Assembly (NCBI RefSeq): GCF_000204135.1
Contig: NC_015408.1
Coordinates: 248,001 to 312,000, forward strand
Reading direction: 5' to 3'
DNA length: 64,000 nucleotides
Source: Chlamydia pecorum E58
Lineage (GTDB): Bacteria; Chlamydiota; Chlamydiia; Chlamydiales; Chlamydiaceae
Position 1 is the first letter of the stretch. Every line of letters begins with the position of its first letter. The notes below the pieces were generated by a model. The model was not told the origin of the DNA. It was given only the letters and a program-made list of their open reading frames with translations, and ran no database searches. Shown here piece after piece: positions 28,833 to 36,351 of the stretch. The translations under genes and the position numbers were made by a program.

Positions 28833-30083
28833 TTATTCCTCAGCATAATCCGCAATTAAAGAGGGAGCGCGCAAAGAATGAAACGCTGTTCTAGCTTCTA
28901 CACAAAGCTTACGTAAAGGCCACATAATATAGCGTTCATTTTGGCATATATGCAAGAATCTCTCGTCTCCAATAATCCGGCAAATAGAAGTTCTTCTTAC
29001 AGGAATTTTATTTATCGCTAGAAATGCTGCGGCGATTTCCTTGGGATAAAGGTTCTTCAGCACTCCTAAAATCGTGCATTGGGTTTCAACAGGAAGAAAT
29101 ACCCTGGGGTTTTTAAGGACAAGAAGCACCCCTGAGCATAGTTCCATCTTATACTTTCCAAAGAAAGGCTCATAATAAAAAGGTAGAAACACCACTCCAG
29201 GAAGCTTGTGGCGGTTCAGCTCCCTTGCAACACGCTCCCCATCCATCCAAGGGGCACCTAGGACCTTAAAAGGCAATGTATACCCCACACCGATGCTTGT
29301 TATAGACAATGCTCCAAGAATTCCCGTGGTTGCATAAAAAAAAGCTGACTGTGCATCAGGAATTTGTGGACTAGGGGGGATCCAAATACAGCCTGTATCT
29401 TCAAAGGACATTGAACGTTTCCAGCCCTTCATAGGGACAACACATACGTCAGCTTTTGGAGCATAAACACGCTGAAAAAACAATGCCAGCTCTCCAGGGG
29501 TCATTCCATAGCAATAGGGAATTGCAGGAGCATCATGATCTCCAAACTTCGCTATAGGGCCATCAATAATCTCCCCTCCCATAGGGTTTGGCCGGTCTAG
29601 AACTAATAAACGCTTATGATAGGTTTCTGAGGCCTTAACTAAACGAAACAGCACAGAAATAAAAGTATACGAACGCACTCCGATATCTTGCACATCATAA
29701 ACCAAGAGATCACTATCTTGGACTACCTCAGGAGGGATATCTTGCATATTATAGAGCGACGTCACCGGGATCCCCTGGGGTTCTAGACGAGTAATTGTAT
29801 CGGCTGGAGAAGAACCATAATAGCCGTGTTCTAACGTACACAAGCGCACCAAAGAACAGAGAGATCGCTTTGCGAGGAAAAGAGAAAGAGCATCTTCCCC
29901 CTGAGCGTTAATTGCTGCATGATGCGATATTAAAACGATTGTTTTCCCAGCAATATGCTGTGTAAAGCACTCTTCAACAAATAGGCGATCCAAACCTACG
30001 AGAACCTGAGCAAAGCTCATAGGGGAGAAGCTAAATCCTAAAAACAAAAATAAAAACCACAATCTCATGACTTTTTGATACAT
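28833..30083 (-). CDS. NamZ/DUF1343-like exo-N-acetylmuramidase family protein (CT605 family)
   Basis: A 416-residue exported protein with an N-terminal signal peptide (LWFLFLFLGFSFSPMSFAQ). The body matches the DUF1343/NamZ family (glycoside hydrolase GH171): EHGYYGSSPAD at about residues 85-95 contains the conserved EHG, VYDVQDIGVRSYTF follows near 128, then LDRPNPMGGEIIDGP and YGMTPGELALFF. Characterised NamZ enzymes release MurNAc from the ends of peptidoglycan fragments. I start at the ATG at 30083; ATG 30068 is an alternative, and a TTG at 30116 is unlikely. Role in chlamydial peptidoglycan turnover is inferred. Confidence 0.85.
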   Translation of the reverse strand: MYQKVMRLWFLFLFLGFSFSPMSFAQVLVGLDRLFVEECFTQHIAGKTIVLISHHAAINAQGEDALSLFLAKRSLCSLVRLCTLEHGYYGSSPADTITRLEPQGIPVTSLYNMQDIPPEVVQDSDLLVYDVQDIGVRSYTFISVLFRLVKASETYHKRLLVLDRPNPMGGEIIDGPIAKFGDHDAPAIPYCYGMTPGELALFFQRVYAPKADVCVVPMKGWKRSMSFEDTGCIWIPPSPQIPDAQSAFFYATTGILGALSITSIGVGYTLPFKVLGAPWMDGERVARELNRHKLPGVVFLPFYYEPFFGKYKMELCSGVLLVLKNPRVFLPVETQCTILGVLKNLYPKEIAAAFLAINKIPVRRTSICRIIGDERFLHICQNERYIMWPLRKLCVEARTAFHSLRAPSLIADYAEE

Positions 30084-30205
30084 GATGAATACAAATAACT
30101 CGAGAATTTTCCCCAAGATACGATAAGCTAAGGATTCCCTGACACTACGTAACGGAAGATTCGTGGTTTCATAGAAAACCTCATAGGCGTGTTTAGGAGG
30201 AAGTT

Positions 30206-30826
30206 GTGGACATTATTATTGCCAGTTCTCACGGTTATAAAATTAGAGAAACAAAAGCTTTTTTAAAACGTTTTCCCTTCTTTGATATCTTCTCCTTAGT
30301 AGACTTCCCCCACTACCACCCCCCGCAAGAATCAGGAGAGACCACAGAAAAAAATGCCCTAGCAAAAGCTGTGCATGCCGCGCAACAGCTCAATGCTTGG
30401 GCAATTGCCGATGATACTATGTTGCGCGTTCCTGCTCTTCATGGTCTTCCAGGCCCAAAGTCTGCAGTCTTTGCGGGAGAACACGCTTACGATAAAGAGC
30501 ATCGAGAAAAGTTGTTGAAGAGCATGTCTGCTTTGGAGTCTCCTGTAGATCGCTCTGCGTATTTTGAATGTTCCGTAGTATTAGCTTCCCCCCACGGGGA
30601 GGTGCATATCACACAAGGAATCTGCGAAGGCTATATCAGCCATCAAGAAAAAGGGTCTTCAGGATTTGGTTATGACGCTATTTTTTTGAAATTTGACTAC
30701 AAGCAGACATTTGCAGAGCTCTCAGAAGAAATCAAAAACCAAGTTTCTCACAAAGCAAAGGCTTTGCAAAAACTTATCCCCTACTTGCAAAATCTCGAGG
30801 AGAAATCTTCAGCTTCTCGGAGTTAA
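30206..30826 (+). CDS. rdgB: RdgB/HAM1-type non-canonical purine NTP pyrophosphatase
   Basis: A 206-residue house-cleaning enzyme that hydrolyses dITP and XTP (CT606, yggV). Motifs: [13 protein letters not shown] at the N-terminus (the usual ATxNxxKxxE region), [17 protein letters not shown] with the catalytic acidic pair, SAVFAG, and the C-terminal GFGYDAIF and MSH-like QVSHKAKAL. The start is GTG at 30206, supported by AGGAGG at 30195-30200. Its 3' end overlaps the small convergent gene by 18 bases. Confidence 0.93.
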   Translation: MDIIIASSHGYKIRETKAFLKRFPFFDIFSLVDFPHYHPPQESGETTEKNALAKAVHAAQQLNAWAIADDTMLRVPALHGLPGPKSAVFAGEHAYDKEHREKLLKSMSALESPVDRSAYFECSVVLASPHGEVHITQGICEGYISHQEKGSSGFGYDAIFLKFDYKQTFAELSEEIKNQVSHKAKALQKLIPYLQNLEEKSSASRS

Positions 30827-31042
30827 CTTATGCAGGGAGCTTTCTAAACACTCACGAATCTCTCTCATCTCTACAAGGAGAGCTTCTGCCCGAAGAAAAT
30901 CCTCCTCGAGCCGAGCGACTGCAGGCATCCCTTCATTGGGTTGAAATTGCTGAATTGCCAAAGGCATCTCTAAACTTACCAAAGGCTTTGCAGTTAATCG
31001 GTGTGTTTTATTAAAAACAACAGTTTGAATACTATCACTCAT
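30809..31042 (-). CDS. Small conserved hypothetical protein (CT606.1-like)
   Basis: A 77-residue acidic soluble protein with a C-terminal amphipathic Glu/Leu-rich helix ([21 protein letters not shown]). It starts at ATG 31042, seven bases after the ung stop, so it is likely cotranscribed with ung; a GTG at 31048 is an alternative. I recall a small conserved gene at this place in C. trachomatis. The function is unknown. Confidence 0.65.
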   Translation of the reverse strand: MSDSIQTVVFNKTHRLTAKPLVSLEMPLAIQQFQPNEGMPAVARLEEDFLRAEALLVEMREIRECLESSLHKLTPRS

Positions 31043-31048
31043 GGCCAC

Positions 31049-31762
31049 TCATGGGAGCTTCCAGTTAATCATCGGTTGATTCAACGTATTAAGCAGGTAA
31101 TTAATTTTTGAAAAGTGCGAACACCCAAAAAATCCCCGATGTGCAGCTAAAGGTGAAGGATGGGGAGAAGATAAAATCGCATGTTTGTGTGTGGAATGAA
31201 AAAGAATGTCACATTTTTTCCTTGCAGCCGCTCCCCACAAAACAAAAATAAGATGCGTTCTTTCCTGGATTAACTTATGCACAATGGCGTCTGTAAATTT
31301 CTCCCACCCTTGGCCTGCGTGAGAAAATGGCTGACCCGCACGAACTGTAAGAACAGTATTTAAAAGAAGCACACCCTGATCCGCCCATGCCTGCAAACAC
31401 CCGGAGTGATTCTCTATGCCTAGGTCCGCTTTCAGCTCCAAGAAAATATTTTTAAGAGAGGGAGGAAGACACATCCCAGGAGGAACGCTAAAACTCAATC
31501 CATGAGCTTGCCCTTCTCCAGGATAAGGATCCTGACCTAAGATGACCACACGCACCTTAGCAAAAGGGGTACTTTTCAATGCAGAGAATATGTATTCTTG
31601 CTTGGGATAGACCGTATGTTGCGCATATTCTGTTTCTAAAAAATGCTTCAGCTTCAGCATGTACGGCTGCGACCATTCCTCTTTCAGTTGCTCTTGCCAA
31701 CAAGAAGGAAGCTGATCTTGCCAAGTCTTAGGGATCTGGTCTATAGTGGGAACTCTCTGCAT
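31049..31762 (-). CDS. ung: Uracil-DNA glycosylase
   Basis: Removes uracil from DNA as the first step of base excision repair; 237 residues. The water-activating loop is [20 protein letters not shown] (Asp78) and the DNA-intercalating and His loop is [16 protein letters not shown]. The usual GQDPYH reads GQDPYP here, a one-residue variation in the loop while the catalytic Asp and distal His are kept. The length is normal. Confidence 0.96.
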   Translation of the reverse strand: MQRVPTIDQIPKTWQDQLPSCWQEQLKEEWSQPYMLKLKHFLETEYAQHTVYPKQEYIFSALKSTPFAKVRVVILGQDPYPGEGQAHGLSFSVPPGMCLPPSLKNIFLELKADLGIENHSGCLQAWADQGVLLLNTVLTVRAGQPFSHAGQGWEKFTDAIVHKLIQERTHLIFVLWGAAARKKCDILFHSTHKHAILSSPHPSPLAAHRGFFGCSHFSKINYLLNTLNQPMINWKLP

Positions 31763-31862
31763 AACAACAACCTTGATTTCTTTATTCGGGGAAATCCCCC
31801 ACCTTTATATTATGCAAACTTTAAGATTCCCCCAAAGGATAACAATTAACAATTAGGACTCT

Positions 31863-33776
31863 ATGATAATTTCTGCTGAATTAAATGACGCCCAACTCTC
31901 TGCTGTTACTTCCCCATTACGTCCCGTCTTGGTACTTGCAGGTGCTGGTGCTGGGAAAACTCGTGTGGTGATTTATCGCATTCTTCACTTGATCCATCAA
32001 GGAATCGCCCCCAGAGAAATTTTAGCAGTAACATTTACTAACAAAGCCGCAAAAGAACTCAAAGAGCGTATTATGCATCAATGTCCCCAAGCGCAATACG
32101 ATCTCCCTATGGTCTGCACCTTCCATAGCCTCGGAGTATTTATCCTTAGACGCTCTCTCCATCTCTTAAATCGGGAAAATAATTTTATTATCTATGATCA
32201 GGGAGATGCTGAAAAACTTATAAAACGCTGTCTACAACAACACAACCTCAAACAAAATCTTGTTGACAGCATGCAATACCACATCTCTCAAGCGAAAAAT
32301 CGCCTACTTTCCCCAGAGGATTTAGATCCTCAAGATTATGTCGATCCCGTAGTGACTATCTATAAAGAATACCAAAAGAAACTGGAAGAAACCAATGCGT
32401 TAGATTTTGATGATTTACTATTTCTAACGGTAAAACTTTTTAAAACTTGCGCAGAAGCACGCCAAGAGTATCAGGAATTATGGAAAGCCCTACTTATAGA
32501 TGAGTACCAAGATACAAACCATGCACAGTATACTATGGCGCAAATCATCTCTGATCAACATCGAAATATCTTTGCAGTTGGAGATCCCGACCAATCAATC
32601 TATTCTTGGCGAGGAGCTAATATCCACAATATTTTGAACTTTGAGCAGGATTATCCCCAAGCGCAAGTTTTGCGCTTGGAAGAGAATTACCGCAGCTATG
32701 GAAACATTTTAAACGCAGCAAATGCTCTTATCCAGAATAACGCTTCACGGTTAAAAAAAGAGCTACGCAGCGTAAGGGGACCTGGAGAAAAAATCCGCCT
32801 TTTCCTAGGAAAAACAGATAGAGAAGAAGCAGATTTTGTGGCAGAGGAGATTCTTAAGATCCATCGGAAATCTCAAATTGCCTTGAGAAACTTTTGTATT
32901 TTTTACAGGACGAACTTCCAATCTAGAACGTTTGAAGATGCGCTATTGCGTCGGCGAATCCCCTATGAAATTCTGGGAGGGTTATCTTTTTATAAACGCC
33001 GAGAAATCCAAGATATTCTTGCCTTCCTAAGAATGTTTTCAGCAAAAAATGATCTTATCGCTTTTGAAAGAACTCTGAATCTTCCCAAGCGAGGTTTAGG
33101 TCCCGCAGCAATCTCTTCTCTTAATCACTATGCCCTAACAGAAGGACTCTCCTTACTAGAAGCATGCAAAAAAACTCTTAAAACCCAAGATGTAAAGCTG
33201 TCAAAAAAACAGCAAGAAGGGCTGAAAGACTACCTTAGCATCTTCCAGCAAATGGAAGTTGCCTATGAGACACAACCCCTAAGCGAGTTTATGATCTCTC
33301 TTTTAAGAATCACCCAATACCTGAACATCCTTAAGGAAGACCCGGACTCTTTTGAAGATCGCAAAAACAACCTTGATGAGCTCATTTCTAAAACTTTTGA
33401 ATGGGAACAGCAAAATCCTGAGGGATCTCTAGAAGCATTTTTAGATGATCTTGCATTGAAAAGCTCTACAGATGAAGAAGATCTCATTTCTGATCGCGTG
33501 AACTTAATGACTCTCCATAATGGGAAAGGCTTGGAATTCCGCATTGCTTTTGTCGTAGGTTTGGAAGAAAATCTTTTTCCCCACGCAAACTCCAAAGGAA
33601 ACTATGAAAATCTTGAAGAAGAACGAAGGCTATGCTATGTAGGGATCACACGAGCTCAAGACCTCCTGTACCTCACAGCTGCACAAACCCGACTTCTTTG
33701 GGGGACCGTTCGAGTAATGAAACCTAGCAGATTTCTAAAGGAAATCCCCAGGGACTACTTGATTCACGTGCATTAA
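31863..33776 (+). CDS. uvrD: UvrD/PcrA-type superfamily 1 DNA helicase
   Basis: A 3'-5' helicase of 637 residues used in excision and mismatch repair. Motif I is AGAGAGKTRV, Ia VTFTNKAAKEL, II LLIDEYQDTN, III AVGDPDQSIYSWRGA, IV VLRLEENYRS, V VNLMTLHNGKGLEF and VI EERRLCYVGITRA. It is somewhat shorter than E. coli UvrD (720), lacking much of the extended C-terminal tail. It ends three bases before the rpoN start, implying coupling. Confidence 0.95.
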   Translation: MIISAELNDAQLSAVTSPLRPVLVLAGAGAGKTRVVIYRILHLIHQGIAPREILAVTFTNKAAKELKERIMHQCPQAQYDLPMVCTFHSLGVFILRRSLHLLNRENNFIIYDQGDAEKLIKRCLQQHNLKQNLVDSMQYHISQAKNRLLSPEDLDPQDYVDPVVTIYKEYQKKLEETNALDFDDLLFLTVKLFKTCAEARQEYQELWKALLIDEYQDTNHAQYTMAQIISDQHRNIFAVGDPDQSIYSWRGANIHNILNFEQDYPQAQVLRLEENYRSYGNILNAANALIQNNASRLKKELRSVRGPGEKIRLFLGKTDREEADFVAEEILKIHRKSQIALRNFCIFYRTNFQSRTFEDALLRRRIPYEILGGLSFYKRREIQDILAFLRMFSAKNDLIAFERTLNLPKRGLGPAAISSLNHYALTEGLSLLEACKKTLKTQDVKLSKKQQEGLKDYLSIFQQMEVAYETQPLSEFMISLLRITQYLNILKEDPDSFEDRKNNLDELISKTFEWEQQNPEGSLEAFLDDLALKSSTDEEDLISDRVNLMTLHNGKGLEFRIAFVVGLEENLFPHANSKGNYENLEEERRLCYVGITRAQDLLYLTAAQTRLLWGTVRVMKPSRFLKEIPRDYLIHVH

Positions 33777-33779
33777 GTT

Positions 33780-35054
33780 ATGTTTCAACAAAGGCAACAA
33801 ATATCTGTACGTCCCCTCCCCTTACTGCGGATGCAGCAGGGGTTACATATGCTACAAGCACCGATTGCCGAACTCTCTTCGTATGTAATTCAAGAACTTA
33901 TCGATAATCCTTTCTTTGATCTCTCTTCTTTGGAAGAAGAAGAGAGATCACAATACAGCTCTTCCTTTGCAGATCTAGAATCCTCGCCTTCACAACCTGA
34001 ATCCCTGATCTCCCATATTCTCTCTCAAATTCATCAAGCATTCCATACCCAAGAAGATATCCGCATTGCCTACCACATCGCGGGGAACCTTTCTGACGAA
34101 GGGCTATTTTTAGAACCTGTAGATCTTCTTGCTGAGCAACTTCACGTCTCCGAAAATCGCATCTATACTGTTTGGGGAAACATGCAAAAATTCCACCCCC
34201 CAGGAATCTGCTCCCCCTCATTAAGAAGCTACTGGCTCATGAGATTACAGGATACCCCTCACCAAAAAGCCTACCAAATCATCAGCCAATGTTATTCCGC
34301 ACTAACGGAATGCAATTTTCCCGTTATTATGAAACGGTTTGGCATAACTTTTAAAGAGCTACGAGAAATACTAAAACAAGCCTTGGGGAGTATCCCTTGG
34401 TGCCCTGCTGCAGGATATCACGCATCCTCTCATCTCCCCTCTCCTCCTCCTCCTGATATATATGTCACGTATTCTCAAGGCTGGGAAATCAGAGTTAACT
34501 CCAGAGGTCTTCCTGCCATTAAGCTCAACACGCAGGCTATTCAACTGTACGACGACCTCCCTAAAGAAGACAAAAAGCTCCTTACCCAGCAAATCTTGTC
34601 TGCAAAATGGCTCATCAAAAATCTTATGAAACGCGAGCACACATTATTTTCCCTTGTACAAAAACTTTTGCCTTACCAAGAGGAGTTTCTCCTAGGAAGA
34701 GTCTCTTCTCCACGCCCACTTACGATTAAAAAGATAGCAGAGGAGCTTGAATGTCATGAAACAACAATTTTCCGGGCTGTGCAAAATAAGAGCCTAGCTT
34801 CCCCTATTGGGATCCTTCCCTTAAAGCTCCTCTTTCCACGTGCTGTGGTGACCGAAGAGTCTCCCCTATCCAAAGAAACTATTTTGCACTGGATCCGCCA
34901 ATGGATCGCAACAGAAACCTCTCCTCTTTCCGATCAGAGCCTTAGTGAAAAAATTGCAGAAAAAGGAATCCCCTGTGCGAGAAGAACCGTGGCGAAATAC
35001 CGCTCTCAATTGAAAATCCCTCCTGCGCATAAACGCAAAATCCTGCAGATGTAA
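33780..35054 (+). CDS. rpoN: RNA polymerase sigma-54 factor
   Basis: A 424-residue alternative sigma factor recognising -24/-12 promoters. The N-terminal Gln/Leu-rich activator-interacting region I (LLRMQQGLHMLQAPIAELSSYV), a core-binding domain and the C-terminal RpoN box ARRTVAKYR at about 400-408 are present. It is slightly shorter than the usual 450-480. It needs an AAA+ activator (AtoC/NtrC type), which is not in this window. Confidence 0.96.
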   Translation: MFQQRQQISVRPLPLLRMQQGLHMLQAPIAELSSYVIQELIDNPFFDLSSLEEEERSQYSSSFADLESSPSQPESLISHILSQIHQAFHTQEDIRIAYHIAGNLSDEGLFLEPVDLLAEQLHVSENRIYTVWGNMQKFHPPGICSPSLRSYWLMRLQDTPHQKAYQIISQCYSALTECNFPVIMKRFGITFKELREILKQALGSIPWCPAAGYHASSHLPSPPPPDIYVTYSQGWEIRVNSRGLPAIKLNTQAIQLYDDLPKEDKKLLTQQILSAKWLIKNLMKREHTLFSLVQKLLPYQEEFLLGRVSSPRPLTIKKIAEELECHETTIFRAVQNKSLASPIGILPLKLLFPRAVVTEESPLSKETILHWIRQWIATETSPLSDQSLSEKIAEKGIPCARRTVAKYRSQLKIPPAHKRKILQM

Positions 35055-35067
35055 AGCAGCTTTACAT
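35049..35067. terminator. Palindromic hairpin at the rpoN/CT642-like convergent end
   Basis: ATGTAAAG (35049-35056), loop CAG, CTTTACAT (35060-35067): a perfect 8-base stem that contains the rpoN stop codon in one arm and meets the stop codon of the minus-strand gene. Neither side has a T-run, so termination strength is doubtful. Confidence 0.35.
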
Positions 35068-35861
35068 TACACAAAATAGGAAAGGTAGATTTGTCTCCAG
35101 CGGATATTATCGAGCTTTCGTTTTTTGGCGTAATGCTCTAAGACCGGAATGGGTTGCGTAGCAAACATTTTGATTTCTCTATCTGTTAAGCGCAACATAA
35201 TCCATAAAGGGGGAACTCCTAACATTTTTCTGATTTTATTTTTGGCACGATGGAAATAACTTTGGACAATACACAGACGAGCAGAAAAATATAGCGGCGT
35301 AGAAAGCATCACAGCACATCCTAATAAAGGCTGCCACAAAGAAAGGCCCAAACCCATAACAACAAACAACAAAAAGCAATAGCTTTCTCCAGGAGTTCGA
35401 AATAGAGGCCCCCAAAATCTTCGCCATCCCCAAGAAGAGGTTTGATACGCAAGGACCTCTTCAAATATAGGCTCGTAAAACTTCATTCTTACAGCATGTA
35501 CAGCCTCATGAGCAAGAATTTCATCTCGAGAATACATAAGCCATCGCGAGGTTTTATATAAGGGCTTGCGTAGTTGAATCGTGACGCGATTATTTTGGAT
35601 CCATGTACACCCCGCCTCCCATACATCTAAGCCTTCATTTGTATATAATACTTTAAGATGCGTAGGGGAAATATCAAAGAGCTCTTGCAAACGCGGGGGG
35701 AAATATGTCGAGGTGTCTAGCTGCTCTTCTAAAATATCTGCTACACGCGAAAAAAACGAATATTTCTCTTCCTGAGGGCCAGCAATCATACCTTGTTTAT
35801 TGAGCTCTATGATATCCTCATTCACATCTACGGAGGGTAAGGTGAATTCTAGTTTTCCCAT
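35067..35861 (-). CDS. Membrane protein with HExxH metalloprotease-like motif (CT642 family)
   Basis: A 264-residue protein with a soluble N-terminal part, a HEAVH motif at residues 118-122 inside RDEILAHEAVHAVRM, and Glu134/Glu135 12-13 residues beyond it, which could be the third zinc ligand. Two hydrophobic segments follow at about 155-200 (CFLLFVVMGLGLSLW, LLGCAVMLSTPLYF), then a basic C-terminal tail. The arrangement resembles gluzincin-type membrane peptidases, but overall similarity to a known family is not obvious to me; peptidase activity is inferred only from the motif. It is convergent with rpoN and divergent from topA. Confidence 0.75.
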   Translation of the reverse strand: MGKLEFTLPSVDVNEDIIELNKQGMIAGPQEEKYSFFSRVADILEEQLDTSTYFPPRLQELFDISPTHLKVLYTNEGLDVWEAGCTWIQNNRVTIQLRKPLYKTSRWLMYSRDEILAHEAVHAVRMKFYEPIFEEVLAYQTSSWGWRRFWGPLFRTPGESYCFLLFVVMGLGLSLWQPLLGCAVMLSTPLYFSARLCIVQSYFHRAKNKIRKMLGVPPLWIMLRLTDREIKMFATQPIPVLEHYAKKRKLDNIRWRQIYLSYFV

Positions 35862-36351
35862 AAATGTTTCTCTTCAAATGAAGTTCTACACAAGCAGTAC
35901 GTTTTTCCTTGTTAAAGTACTCGCAAATCATTCACAAGAAAAAATAAAAAAGCTTAAAAAACTCATGCCTAAGCTTTTTAATGTCTTATTATTCCCTTGA
36001 AAAGAATTCTCATCATACTCAATAACCATAGGGGCATGTGAGTATTTTTTTGGAAGCCTCGCCTGAAAACATGGCGCTGTACACATTTAATTCTAATTTG
36101 CTCAGAAATTTTTAGCTCTATCATAAAAATAGGATAAAATCCGGCATCTTTTTCATGATTTCATCCTGCCAAACTTATTGGGTTTAATTTTTTAATAGAA
36201 GCATATAAATCTCTCACACTAGCGAAAGCTTGCATTAAATAATATTTGTTTGCATGAGAAAAACTTTTAGATATTAGCGTTAAAATTCATAAAAAGGAGT
36301 CGCGTCGTCTCTCCGAAATAAAAAATCGAAGTGTCACGCCAAATACAATTC
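35862..36351. other. 490-base intergenic region upstream of topA
   Basis: This is the longest gene-free stretch in the window, AT-rich, between two divergent genes. It holds a perfect 10-base inverted repeat at 35948-35980 and must contain the promoters for topA (+) and the HExxH gene (-). A GTG in the topA frame at 36331 and several short shadow frames are present, but no convincing small protein. No clear ribosome binding site precedes the topA ATG at 36352. I see no tRNA or known structured RNA. Confidence 0.6.
35948..35980. terminator. Inverted repeat in the topA upstream gap
   Basis: AAAAAGCTTA (35948-35957) pairs perfectly with TAAGCTTTTT (35971-35980) around a 13-base loop. The arms give an A-run and a T-run, so it looks like a bidirectional intrinsic terminator. 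It is not at the end of any recognised gene; it might end an untracked small RNA or be a regulatory structure. Confidence 0.45.

Noticed and set aside
28824-28844. Six-base GCTGAG/CTCAGC hairpin at the end of the NamZ-like gene
   Set aside because: Short stem with no T-run; not distinguishable from chance.
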